Below, in pieces: positions 41,830-50,655 of a stretch of 59,363 nt of DNA. Position 1 is the first letter of the stretch, and every line of letters begins with the position of its first letter. The position numbers and the translations under genes were made by a program. The notes below the pieces were generated by a model. It had not been told where the DNA came from. It worked only from the letters and a program-made list of their open reading frames with translations, and did not search any database. Source of the DNA: Clostridium sp. AM34-11AC (GTDB lineage Bacteria > Bacillota > Clostridia > Lachnospirales > Lachnospiraceae); contig NZ_QWGL01000014.1 in assembly GCF_003435375.1 (NCBI RefSeq), forward strand, positions 1-59,363. Reading direction: 5' to 3'.

Positions 41830-44800
41830 ATGGAACATATCATAACCAGACGCCGCGGCTTTCGCAAGCTGTTGGCGTTTTTGCTTTGTATGGCAAGCAT
41901 TTTGGGGCTTCTTCCGGCTCAGGCTTTTGCCATGTCTGTCGGACAGACGGCAAGCTCCTGGCTGGGCGACCAGTATGTGGGCTCTGATGGGAACCACTAC
42001 CGTGCCCCGGCGCCTTACACCTATCTTGCCTACCATGCAGACGGAACCATCGATGTACACACCAGTTCCGGGGGCAATGCTTACCGGCACTATATGCTGA
42101 CGGATTCTGACGGGATCAGCCACCAGGTTTACTGTGTGGAGAGCGGGATTCCTTACCATACTTCGGAAAATACCTATGTTTCGGAAAGCGGGACCAACAG
42201 CCAATACCTGAACCTGCTTCCTGCCGAGGCAAGGAGGGGGATCACCCTGACTGCGATCTATGGCTGGAAACCCGGTGCGGCGCTCCCTGTTTCCGGAATC
42301 AACGAGGATGACTATAAGATGGCAACCCAGATCATCCTTTGGGAATACCAGCAGCAACTTAGAAGCGATCCGTACAACCGCCACGGAAACGGCCACGCAG
42401 ACGCCGACCAGTATTTCAGCGTGATCGCCGGACGACCGGCAGAAAAAGCCTATGACTGGATTCTTGCACAGGTCGCTTCCCATTCCACAGTACCTTCCTT
42501 TACTTCTTCTAAGAAAAGCGAAGCACCGGAACTGGAACTGAAATGGGATGTAGAAAAAAAGGTCTATACCCTGACGGTCACAGATACCAATAACTTGAAG
42601 ATCGATCTGGAGGCTTTGAAAGGCAGCGGCGTTTCTGTGACAAGAAACGGAAATGAATACACCTTTACCAGCAGGCAGATGATGATGGACCCGGTGCTGT
42701 TTGAATTCCGAAAGAATATCCCGGTGGCAAACGACATGCTGATCTGGGGCAGACCCGGCTACCAGACCATGATGACCGGCGCCAGCGATCCGGTTTCCTT
42801 CTTTGTAAAATTCAAAACGGAAACTTACGGTACCGCAAAACTTGTCAAGACCAGTGAGGACGGCATTGTTTCCGGTATCACCTTCCATATCTCCGGTACG
42901 GACATTTTGGGAAATGAAGTCAATGAGGAAGTTACGACCGGAGAAAACGGCCAGATTGAAAAGAAGCTCCTGCCGGGAACCTATCTGGTAAAAGAACTTC
43001 CGGTGGACCGCTATGTGACCCCTTCCGCACAGTACGTGACCATTGAAAGCGGGCAGACTTCTTCGGTACATTTCAGCAATATTCTGAAGAAATTTCGCGT
43101 CCATGTGGTAAAGAGTGATGCTGACACCGGAAATGCTCAGGGGGATGCCACGCTTGCAGGGGCGGCCTATGGGATCTTCCGTGATGGCGAACTGATCGAC
43201 ACTTATACTACCGGACCGGATGGCAGCTTTATGACCCGCTATTATGTATGCGGGGATGGCTGGACGATCCGGGAAATCGAACCGAGCACCGGGTATCTTC
43301 TGAATGAAACCATTTATGAAGTGGGTGCATCCCCTTCCCTGTATGAAGTGGAACTCAATACCACAGAAAATCAGGTGACGGAAACGGTTATTTACGGAAA
43401 TATCCAGCTTGTCAAGCACACCGATGACCTGGACCCGGATGTGCCTGAGGGCGAAAATACCGACGATCCCAATGCTGGTATCATCGAACGCCCGGAAGCA
43501 GGCGCAGTCTTTGAAGTTTACTTAAAGGCAGCCGGGAGCTATGACGCGGCAAAGGAAAGTGAACGTGACCTTCTTACCACGGATGCGGATGGTTTTGCTT
43601 CCAGTAAACCGCTTCCTTATGGACATTATACGGTCCATCAGATCGCAGGCGAGGAAGGCAAAGCCTTTGTCCCGGACTTTACGGTATTCATTTCCTCTGA
43701 CGGAAAGACTTACAGCTATATCCTGAACAACCGCACCATCACAGCCCGTCTGAAAGTTGAAAAATGTGACGCAGAGACCGGAAAGATTATCCCTGTGACC
43801 GGAACCGGTTTTCAGATCAAGGATCTTTCCACCGGGGAATTTATCACCCAGACCGTCTACTATCCGAACCCGGAAACACTGGATACCTTCTATGTTTCTG
43901 ACGAGGGCTGGCTGATGCTGCCGGAGCCTTTGGCCGCCGGGGATTATGAACTTTATGAGGTGGCTGCCCCTTATGGCTATGTGCTTTCCGATCAGCCGGT
44001 ACCGTTTACCATTGACGGCAGCGAGGCGGTTGTGACGGTCACTCAGTACAATATGCCGCAGAAAGGCCAGCTTACCATCACAAAGACCGGAGAAGTATTT
44101 GCTTCTGTCCAGGAAAACGACGGACTGTACCAACCGGTATATGAGGTTGCCGGACTTCCTGGAGCGGTCTATGATGTGATCGCAGATGAAGATATTTATA
44201 CCGGTGACGGTACCTTGCGGGCAGAAAAAGATACGGTTGTGGAAACACTTACGACCGGCGAGGACGGCACAGCGAAAAGCGGGTCTCTCTATCTTGGCCG
44301 TTATCGTCTGGAGGAACGTCAGGCGCCTTCCGGCTGTGTGTTGAATCCTCAACCGGAATATGTGGAACTGACCTATGCGGGTGAGACCGTAGAGGTTACA
44401 CAGACAGCGGCCGGTCTTTATGACGAACGCCAGAAAGTGGATGTCACACTTTTCAAGGCAATGGAGACCGATGACCTGTTCGGTCTTGGCATGAACGAGG
44501 AATATAAGGATATTTCCTTTGGACTTTATGCTTCCGCAGACCTGACGGCGGCAGATGGCAGCGTAATCCCGGCAGGTGGACTTCTGGAAGTGGTCTCTGT
44601 TTCGTCTGAGGAATCCGGCGGTTACAGCGCTTCCTTCGCTTCCGACCTGCCTTTTGGCAGCTATTATGTCAAGGAACGCACAACCAACGGCGCCTATATC
44701 CTTTCGAATCAGGAATATCCGGTTGTCTTTGAGTATGCTGGTCAGGAAACCGCCCTGGTACAGATCCTTGTCAATGAAGGCGAGGCTGTTTCCAATGAAC

Positions 44801-46740
44801 TTCTCCGTGGGCGTGTAGACGGTGTAAAAGTCGGGGAAAACCCGGAAGGCGGCGAGGATGTCACGCTTGCCGGTGCGCTCATGGGTCTGTTTAGACCTGA
44901 TACCGAAGAATTTACTGAAGAAAATGCGCTGCTTACTGCTATTACCGGAAAAGACGGCAGTTTTTCCTTTGAGAACATTCCTTACGGACCCTGGATCGTC
45001 AAGGAGATCTCTGCCCCTGACCTTTATACGGTAAGCCCGCAGCAGCACCATGTATATATCGGTGCAGACGGACAGCATATCGAGATCCGTGTGGAAAACA
45101 CCCTGATCCGCGGCAGTGTGCAGGTAACTAAAACCGAAGCTGTGGAGGAACCGTCCCCTGTGGAAAAGGAGGATAAGAAAGACAAGAATTCTTTCCTGCG
45201 CTTCCTGCCCGGTGCAGTGTTCGACCTGTATGCGGATTCCAACGCCAACCAGGAATATGATCCTGACGATCAAAAGATCGGTACGCTGAAAGAAACCGAT
45301 GCAGGCTATCATACGGCGGAAAACCTTCTGGCTGGCGGCTACTTTATCAAAGAAAGCAAAGCGCCGGAGGGCTATCAGCCTGACTCAAACGCTTACTATT
45401 TTTCCATCACAGAAGATGGACAGGTCGCAGTTGTGGAAAATGGAGAAGCCGGGCACGGATTTACCAATGAGGCTTACCGCGGCAACTTAAAGATCACAAA
45501 GGATTCCAGCGACGGGCGCAAAGATGGTTTTGCCATCGAGGTTAAGAGTGCGGACGGCTCCTACTGCGAGACATTCACCACTCCAAAATCCGGCGTGATT
45601 GAAGTTAAGGGCCTTCGTGTCGGTATTTATACCGTAACAGAAGTTGCAAACCGGGCAAGCAAGGATTACATCATTCCTGATGCCGCTACGGTGGAGATCA
45701 AGGCAGATCAGACATCTACGGTCCAGTTCTTTAATGAAAAACCGGAAAAGCCGGATAACCCAAAGAACCCGGAAAAGCCTTCTGTTCCCTCCAATCCTTC
45801 CACCCCTCAAAAGCCGGTACCGCAGACCGGGGATGATCCGTATATTTTCCTGTATGGCGGACTGCTGGCAGCCGCACTGATCGGCGGCAGCGTATTTGCT
45901 GTGTATTATTTCAAAAAGGGAAAATACAGCAGGACTTCCCTGAAAAGAACGGCTGTCGGGGTTTCTGTCCTTTCACTCTGCGTTCTGGTGGCTCTTGGCA
46001 GCGGTTTTTTGGTGTTCCGTGACTTGAACCAGTATGCTGAGAGTAAAGATGCCTATCGAGATCTTGCCGGATATGTGGAAGTGCCGGAGCAGACAGCTTC
46101 CCCGGAGTCGGCACCCGATCCGACAGAACCAAAACGGGACGATACCGATATTGTCCTGCCTTCGGTAGACTTTGAAACGCTCCGTGAAAATGGACCGGAC
46201 ATCATCGGATGGCTTTCTCTTCCTGATACGGTGCTCAATTATCCGGTGACGCAGACCGACAACAACGAGTATTACCTGAACCATCTTTATGACGGGACCT
46301 ATAACAAGGTTGGCTGCCTGTTTGCCGACTATGAAAACCGGGCAGATTTTTCAGACCGCAATACGATCATTTACGGTCATAATATGCGGGATGGTTCCAT
46401 GTTTGCCTTGCTGAACCGGTACGATGAACAAAGTTACTTTGATACTCACAGGCAGATGTATCTCGTTACTCCGAAGGGGGGTTATGTCATGGAGATCTTT
46501 ACGGCATTTGCAGCAAAACCGGAAGAATCCGGCAGTAAAACTTCTCCCTGGCAGCTTTCCTGGAAGGATGACGGTGCTTATACTACCTGGCTTACAGCTA
46601 TGAAGGAACGTTCTGCGGTGGAAAGTGATGTGACTGTGACCTGCAGCGATAAGGTACTGACCCTTTCTACCTGTACGCCGGGCGGCACAGGACGCTTTCT
46701 TGTCATGGGAAAACTCGTGAAAGTAGATAACGAAATATAG
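41830..46740 (+). CDS. Thioester/CnaB adhesin fused to a class B sortase
   Basis: A 1,636-residue polypeptide. Signal peptide: about residues 1-35. Thioester head: C102 in VYCVESG and Q167 in ATQIILWEY, the ΦQxxΦW motif. Stalk: about nine SpaA/CnaB-type beta domains (residues 280-1290), each starting like KxxKxxxDG and ending with a Tyr-Lys-E box typical of isopeptide-bonded domains. A sorting-signal-like VPQTG (1330-1334), a membrane helix, a basic KKGKYSRTSLKR segment and a second helix follow. The last about 210 residues are a class B sortase: H1517 in YGHNM, C1615 in TLSTC, R1622 in TGRFLVMG. Substrate and sortase in one chain is very unusual. Confidence 0.85.
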   Translation: MEHIITRRRGFRKLLAFLLCMASILGLLPAQAFAMSVGQTASSWLGDQYVGSDGNHYRAPAPYTYLAYHADGTIDVHTSSGGNAYRHYMLTDSDGISHQVYCVESGIPYHTSENTYVSESGTNSQYLNLLPAEARRGITLTAIYGWKPGAALPVSGINEDDYKMATQIILWEYQQQLRSDPYNRHGNGHADADQYFSVIAGRPAEKAYDWILAQVASHSTVPSFTSSKKSEAPELELKWDVEKKVYTLTVTDTNNLKIDLEALKGSGVSVTRNGNEYTFTSRQMMMDPVLFEFRKNIPVANDMLIWGRPGYQTMMTGASDPVSFFVKFKTETYGTAKLVKTSEDGIVSGITFHISGTDILGNEVNEEVTTGENGQIEKKLLPGTYLVKELPVDRYVTPSAQYVTIESGQTSSVHFSNILKKFRVHVVKSDADTGNAQGDATLAGAAYGIFRDGELIDTYTTGPDGSFMTRYYVCGDGWTIREIEPSTGYLLNETIYEVGASPSLYEVELNTTENQVTETVIYGNIQLVKHTDDLDPDVPEGENTDDPNAGIIERPEAGAVFEVYLKAAGSYDAAKESERDLLTTDADGFASSKPLPYGHYTVHQIAGEEGKAFVPDFTVFISSDGKTYSYILNNRTITARLKVEKCDAETGKIIPVTGTGFQIKDLSTGEFITQTVYYPNPETLDTFYVSDEGWLMLPEPLAAGDYELYEVAAPYGYVLSDQPVPFTIDGSEAVVTVTQYNMPQKGQLTITKTGEVFASVQENDGLYQPVYEVAGLPGAVYDVIADEDIYTGDGTLRAEKDTVVETLTTGEDGTAKSGSLYLGRYRLEERQAPSGCVLNPQPEYVELTYAGETVEVTQTAAGLYDERQKVDVTLFKAMETDDLFGLGMNEEYKDISFGLYASADLTAADGSVIPAGGLLEVVSVSSEESGGYSASFASDLPFGSYYVKERTTNGAYILSNQEYPVVFEYAGQETALVQILVNEGEAVSNELLRGRVDGVKVGENPEGGEDVTLAGALMGLFRPDTEEFTEENALLTAITGKDGSFSFENIPYGPWIVKEISAPDLYTVSPQQHHVYIGADGQHIEIRVENTLIRGSVQVTKTEAVEEPSPVEKEDKKDKNSFLRFLPGAVFDLYADSNANQEYDPDDQKIGTLKETDAGYHTAENLLAGGYFIKESKAPEGYQPDSNAYYFSITEDGQVAVVENGEAGHGFTNEAYRGNLKITKDSSDGRKDGFAIEVKSADGSYCETFTTPKSGVIEVKGLRVGIYTVTEVANRASKDYIIPDAATVEIKADQTSTVQFFNEKPEKPDNPKNPEKPSVPSNPSTPQKPVPQTGDDPYIFLYGGLLAAALIGGSVFAVYYFKKGKYSRTSLKRTAVGVSVLSLCVLVALGSGFLVFRDLNQYAESKDAYRDLAGYVEVPEQTASPESAPDPTEPKRDDTDIVLPSVDFETLRENGPDIIGWLSLPDTVLNYPVTQTDNNEYYLNHLYDGTYNKVGCLFADYENRADFSDRNTIIYGHNMRDGSMFALLNRYDEQSYFDTHRQMYLVTPKGGYVMEIFTAFAAKPEESGSKTSPWQLSWKDDGAYTTWLTAMKERSAVESDVTVTCSDKVLTLSTCTPGGTGRFLVMGKLVKVDNEI

Positions 46741-46749
46741 ATTTTAGAC

Positions 46750-46775
46750 GGTGCGGGGGCAAAAGCTCCCGCACC
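46750..46775 (+). terminator. Hairpin after the adhesin-sortase gene
   Basis: GGTGCGGG and CCCGCACC form a perfect 8-bp GC-rich stem with a 10-base loop, ten bases after the stop. There is no T-run, so it may stabilise the mRNA end or act as a weak terminator. Confidence 0.4.
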
Positions 46776-46802
46776 TGCTGTTTACAAGGAGGATTTTATT
46801 TT

Positions 46803-47285
46803 ATGGTAAATACCATGATTTCCATTCCCGGCTATGTCCATCTTTACCGCTCGCTTTTGCGGTTTTACGACATGCCGGAAAATGAAGTCCGGGAAATGCT
46901 CTATCTTCTGAATACGGCAAACCTGGACTGCTATGAGTATTATCACCCGGACCGCAGTGTGATCCAGAGCGGACCGGTCGCTTTTTGCGGATGGCTGGAA
47001 ACGAAAGACTGCCGCCCTTACCGCACAGAGGTACAGCTTTACAAATCGCTGCTGTTTTTGAAGCGCAGCATTGACCGTGACCTGATCGTATCAGCTCAAA
47101 GGGAGGCTCTGCAAACCCTGCGCTGTATTATCTCCAATCTGGAATACCGCTTTTATAAAGCCTATGGCATGGAGATCGAGGACAAACGCACGGTCTATGG
47201 GGAATGTACCTACCGTCTGGTTCCCAGGGAGGATGAACCCAGCGTGTGCCTGATGCACGACTGGATCTACCTGCCAACTGCCTGA
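46803..47285 (+). CDS. Conserved ICE protein of unknown function
   Basis: A 160-residue soluble protein (MVNTMISIPGYVHLYRSLLR...), with Tyr- and Cys-containing motifs but no known domain. AAGGAGG precedes it. Its stop codon is directly next to the first AbiE-type operator, which means that the promoter/operator region of the toxin-antitoxin pair abuts this gene. Confidence 0.5.
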   Translation: MVNTMISIPGYVHLYRSLLRFYDMPENEVREMLYLLNTANLDCYEYYHPDRSVIQSGPVAFCGWLETKDCRPYRTEVQLYKSLLFLKRSIDRDLIVSAQREALQTLRCIISNLEYRFYKAYGMEIEDKRTVYGECTYRLVPREDEPSVCLMHDWIYLPTA

Positions 47286-47450
47286 TGTCACGAATAATAT
47301 ATAAAATATGTGACATATATGAAAACTGTACTGCCTTGCAAAATTTTTGATTTTTGATGTATAAATCAGATTTTTAATGGGAACACTCAAAATAAGAGGA
47401 ATAGGACCTATTGCAATCATGTCACGAATAATATATAATATTCGTGACAT
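47285..47450 (+). promoter_or_regulatory. abiE: abiE promoter with two matching inverted repeats
   Basis: Operator 1 (ATGTCAC 47285-47291, GTGACAT 47310-47316) and operator 2 (ATGTCACGAAT 47419-47429, ATTCGTGACAT 47440-47450) share the same left arm and A/T-rich centre. Operator 2 covers the promoter TTGCAA (47411-47416), 17-base spacer, TATAAT (47434-47439). AbiEi antitoxins are known to bind paired inverted repeats at their own promoter and repress it, so this is a good autoregulation site. Confidence 0.75.
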
Positions 47451-47466
47451 GAAGGGAGGCGGTATT

Positions 47467-48084
47467 GTGGACAACGGATATACAAAACGAATACGAGAGC
47501 GTGTTCTTTCTCTTGAAGATGGAACTGTTTTTGTGATGTCTGATTTTGCGGATATTGCAGATACATCCACTATTCGTCAAAGTTTAAGCCGTTTAGTGCA
47601 ATCAGGAACATTGCGCCGTATTTTGAAAGGAGTTTATGAAAAACCAAAATATAGCAAACTTCTGGATGAATATGTGGCGGCAGACCCGGAAGCGGTGGCG
47701 AACGCATTGGCACGAAGTTATCACTGGACGATTGCCCCATGTGGGAATACAGCATTGAACCTGTTAGGTCTTTCAACACAGGTAACAGCAGTATGGTCCT
47801 ATATCAGCGATGGTCCATATAAGACCTACGAGTGGAACTCTACAAAGCTGGAATTTAAGCACCGGACCAATAAGGAGATTACCGGATTGTCCTATATGAC
47901 AAGTTTGGTTATACAGGCATTAAAAACGCTTGGCAGATCGAATGTTACGCCAGAAGTCATACAGATGCTTTCCGAAAAACTGACAGACAAGGATAAACAG
48001 GCTTGTTTGAAGGAAGCAACCGAGTCTACGGATTGGGTTTACGATACGATACGGCAGATTTGTGGAGGTGAAAAGGTACAATGA
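47467..48084 (+). CDS. abiEi: AbiEi-type antitoxin (DUF6088), autorepressor
   Basis: A 205-residue protein. RERVLSLEDGTVFVMSDFA then STIRQSLSRLVQSGTLRRILKGVYEKPKYS is the N-terminal winged-helix of AbiEi/DUF6088 antitoxins; the C-terminal part (ALARSYHWTIAPCGNTALNLLG, LSTQVTA) is the AbiEi domain that neutralises the toxin transcriptionally. I start at the GTG at 47467 with AAGGGAGG eight bases upstream; upstream codons lie inside the operator. It overlaps the toxin gene by four bases. Confidence 0.9.
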   Translation: MDNGYTKRIRERVLSLEDGTVFVMSDFADIADTSTIRQSLSRLVQSGTLRRILKGVYEKPKYSKLLDEYVAADPEAVANALARSYHWTIAPCGNTALNLLGLSTQVTAVWSYISDGPYKTYEWNSTKLEFKHRTNKEITGLSYMTSLVIQALKTLGRSNVTPEVIQMLSEKLTDKDKQACLKEATESTDWVYDTIRQICGGEKVQ

Positions 48085-49079
48085 GAAATATAGCAAGACT
48101 TTCAGATAACGACCGCAGGGAGCTGTTCAGAAATACAGCAGATAAAATGGGGCTGAATGATGCCATCGTGGAAAAAGACTTTTGGGTATGTTTTACGCTG
48201 GATTATTTATTTCACCGCTCACCATGGAAAGAGTCCATCACCTTTAAGGGTGGTACCAGCCTTTCAAAAGCCTTTCACCTGATCAGCCGGTTTTCAGAAG
48301 ATATTGATTTGATTCTGGACTGGCGTGTATTGGGATATGGCAAAGATGAACCATGGGAGAAACGTTCCAATACAAAACAGGATGCTTTTAACAAAGAAGC
48401 CAATGTGCGTGCAGAGGTATTTCTGTCCGAAACATTCTGCCCGGCAGTCAAAGCCGGCTTATCCCAGGAAATCGGTTGTGAAGCAAATGTCTACATAGAT
48501 GAAAAGGATAAACAGACGGTCATTTTCGCCTATCCGCACCTTTTTACGAATACGGCGACTTTACAGGTGATCCGTTTAGAGATTGGTGCGCTGGCAGCGT
48601 GGACTCCTGCAAAAACAGCGCTGATCGAACCATACGCGGCAAAATATTATCCGAAGATTTTTGAGCAAAAAGAAACCGCAATCCTTACCGTTGCCCCGGA
48701 ACGGACCTTCTGGGAAAAAGCCACAATCCTGCACCATGAAGCGAACAGACCGGAACATTTGGAAATGCCGCAGCGGTATTCCAGACATTATTATGATCTC
48801 TACCGCATGGCTGCAACACCGGTTAAAGAAGCTGCTTTTTCCAGGCTTGACCTCCTGAAGAAAGTTGTAGATTTCAAAATGAAATTCTATCCCAGATCAT
48901 GGGCGAAGTACCCGGAGGCTGTGCCGGGCACATTAAAATTACTCCCGCCGGAATATCGGTTTGCAGCATTGGAAGCGGACTATAACTCTATGCAGGATAT
49001 GTTGTATGGGGATGTTCCGACATTTGAGACAGTCATAGCAGCGGTCCAGGAACTGGAAAAAGAGATCAATACACTATAA
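48081..49079 (+). CDS. abiEii: AbiEii-type nucleotidyltransferase toxin
   Basis: A 332-residue protein of the AbiEii/AbiGii family. Nucleotidyltransferase motif: FKGGTSLSKAFHLISRFSEDIDLIL (the GGTSLSK...DxD site). The C-terminal part includes RTFWEKATILHHEAN and SRHYYDLYRM. With AbiEi it forms a type IV toxin-antitoxin module that aborts phage infection and stabilises mobile elements. Length is within the family range. It is followed by a terminator. Confidence 0.92.
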   Translation: MRNIARLSDNDRRELFRNTADKMGLNDAIVEKDFWVCFTLDYLFHRSPWKESITFKGGTSLSKAFHLISRFSEDIDLILDWRVLGYGKDEPWEKRSNTKQDAFNKEANVRAEVFLSETFCPAVKAGLSQEIGCEANVYIDEKDKQTVIFAYPHLFTNTATLQVIRLEIGALAAWTPAKTALIEPYAAKYYPKIFEQKETAILTVAPERTFWEKATILHHEANRPEHLEMPQRYSRHYYDLYRMAATPVKEAAFSRLDLLKKVVDFKMKFYPRSWAKYPEAVPGTLKLLPPEYRFAALEADYNSMQDMLYGDVPTFETVIAAVQELEKEINTL

Positions 49080-49102
49080 ACAATTACATATCCATTTATT
49101 TG

Positions 49103-49139
49103 CCGGCTATTCTAAGATGCTTTAGAATAGCCGGTTTCT
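49103..49139 (+). terminator. Terminator of the abiE operon
   Basis: CCGGCTATTCTAA and TTAGAATAGCCGG are a perfect 13-bp inverted repeat with a six-base loop, followed by TTTCTTGTTTT. The next gene starts just after it. Confidence 0.9.
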
Positions 49140-49162
49140 TGTTTTCAAAGGAGGGATGCTAT

Positions 49163-49480
49163 ATTACGCAAAATGAAGTCAATGCCGTTTTTGACGAACA
49201 GGTGCGGCTCTGTGCTGATACCTTGAAACGGAAAACCAAAGAATACACCGGGGATGACCCGGACCGGCTGGGTGCATTTAAGGCAGCGGCAGCTTTACAG
49301 CACACAACGCCCCAGCGTGCCCTTGCCGGTATGCTGGCAAAGCATATTGTTTCTCTATACGATATGTGCTTTGCCGAAGAAGTGGTTTATCCGATGGACA
49401 CATGGGACGAAAAGATCACAGACAGTCTTAACTATCTGTTCTTACTGAAAGCGATTGTAAAGGAGGGACATACCAATTAA
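49163..49480 (+). CDS. PF07659-like nucleotide-associated protein with apparent ATT start
   Basis: A 105-residue helical protein related to the nucleotide-modification-associated domain (formerly DUF1599): VNAVFDEQVRLCADTLKRKTKEY then DMCFAEEVVYPMDTWDEKITDSLNYLFLLKA. The strong AAAGGAGG (49147-49154) has no ATG, GTG or TTG at a correct distance; the codon nine bases on is ATT (49163). In-frame TTG codons exist only upstream, in the terminator stem. Its stop TAA overlaps the ThyX gene's apparent ATT start. It is the first gene of a three-gene dTMP cassette. Confidence 0.65.
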   Translation: MTQNEVNAVFDEQVRLCADTLKRKTKEYTGDDPDRLGAFKAAAALQHTTPQRALAGMLAKHIVSLYDMCFAEEVVYPMDTWDEKITDSLNYLFLLKAIVKEGHTN

Positions 49481-50243
49481 ACAGATTGAAGTAAAAATTT
49501 TGAACTGCCAGGCGGTAGCGGAAGCAGAAAAAAACATGGTCTTTGCGGCAAGGCTTACCCAGCAGGGACATAAGATTGCCTCAATGGACGACCTGATGGA
49601 GCTCTACGAAAAATCATTCAGCGTTCAGACAGTAGCAGCTATGGGGGCGCTTCCCCATCCTACCATCCAGAAATTTGCGGTGATCACGGTAGCCATTGTC
49701 GGCGCCAGCAGGCGTTTTCTGGCGCAGATCACCCGCCACCAGAACGAAGTAAAATTTATGAGTGCATCGCTGCAGTACAGCAACTATACGGGACAGGCGG
49801 ATTTCGCTGTCCCGTATTCTATTATGACGGCTCCGGCAGTGGTACGGGAACTGTACTTAAAAAGCTGTAATGAAAGCATGAAATGTTATGAAGCCCTGTG
49901 CACTGCCGGAAGCGGGCACGATGCGGCCGGCTATGCCACGCCCCAGGGATTGCGGAATGTACTGCTCATCAGCGCCACCCCTTATCAGTGGAAACATATC
50001 ATCAGCCAGCGGGTATGCCGGAGAAATACAGATGAAACAAGGATCGTGCTGCTAAAGGTCTGGAAAGAACTTTATGAACTAAGCCCTACTTTGTTTGCCC
50101 CATCACTGACCGGGCCTTTTTGTCAGATGGATCGATGTCTGGAAGGGAAAATGACCTGCGGACGAAAACTGCAGGCAAATATGACGCCAGAGGATATTTT
50201 GGAAAAAGATTATCCTGCTCTTTGGGAAGGAGACTGCCGATGA
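49476..50243 (+). CDS. thyX: ThyX-like flavin-dependent thymidylate synthase with apparent ATT start
   Basis: A 255-residue protein. The first residues (KQIEVKILNCQAVAEAEKN) resemble the N-terminal strand of ThyX, and RRFLAQITRHQNEVKFMSASLQY is the ThyX signature region, though with RHQNEVKF instead of the canonical RHRxxS. Later motifs are YATPQGLRNVLLISATPYQW and the C-terminal RRNTDETRIVLL. ThyX makes dTMP from dUMP with FAD and methylene-tetrahydrofolate. AGGAGG (49460-49466) leads to ATT at 49476, which overlaps the preceding stop; a TTG at 49500 lacks such a site. Confidence 0.75.
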   Translation: MKQIEVKILNCQAVAEAEKNMVFAARLTQQGHKIASMDDLMELYEKSFSVQTVAAMGALPHPTIQKFAVITVAIVGASRRFLAQITRHQNEVKFMSASLQYSNYTGQADFAVPYSIMTAPAVVRELYLKSCNESMKCYEALCTAGSGHDAAGYATPQGLRNVLLISATPYQWKHIISQRVCRRNTDETRIVLLKVWKELYELSPTLFAPSLTGPFCQMDRCLEGKMTCGRKLQANMTPEDILEKDYPALWEGDCR

Positions 50244-50653
50244 AAATAAAACTGATCGACTTTGGCGTACCGGAGCACCAGCGTCCTTACCGTCCGCATG
50301 GCAATGATGCCGGAGCGGATGTTTATCTGCCCTATGACTGTACCTTACAGCCCGGAGAAATCGCCAAAATTCCTTTGGGTTTTGGACTGGAAATACCGGA
50401 TGGATATGCGGGATATATCTTTCCCCGTACCAGCATGGCGGTAAAAGGTCTGGTCTGTGAACTGCCGCCTGTGGATTCCGGCTACCGTGGAGAGATCCAT
50501 GCGATCATCAGCAATGTAAGCAATCAGGCGCAGTCTCTTTTTAAGGGAGCCCGTATCGGGCAGCTTGTGATCACGCCGATCGTCATTGCGGATTTTGTAA
50601 CCGATCTGGGAACAGAACGAGGAACCGGCAGCTTTGGCAGTACCGGCGAATAG
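50240..50653 (+). CDS. dut: dUTP diphosphatase (dUTPase)
   Basis: A 137-residue trimeric dUTPase. The five conserved motifs can be seen: GNDAGADVYLP, IFPRTSMAVKG, LPPVDSGYRGEIHAI, ARIGQLVI and the C-terminal RGTGSFGSTG loop. It removes dUTP and makes dUMP for ThyX. Its ATG overlaps the thyX stop (ATGA), and GAAGGAGAC precedes it. The three-gene cassette PF07659-like, thyX, dut is one transcript. Confidence 0.95.
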   Translation: MKIKLIDFGVPEHQRPYRPHGNDAGADVYLPYDCTLQPGEIAKIPLGFGLEIPDGYAGYIFPRTSMAVKGLVCELPPVDSGYRGEIHAIISNVSNQAQSLFKGARIGQLVITPIVIADFVTDLGTERGTGSFGSTGE

Positions 50654-50655
50654 AA

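Noticed and set aside
41614..45312. Two very long minus-strand frames (about 600 codons each) opposite the adhesin-sortase gene
   Set aside because: They are shadows of a long gene with strong codon bias. They have no ribosome-binding site and no domain pattern, and the plus-strand protein is well supported.
49100..49162. Upstream TTG starts for the PF07659-like gene
   Set aside because: They lie in the abiE terminator stem or before the ribosome-binding site and would place that site inside the coding frame.
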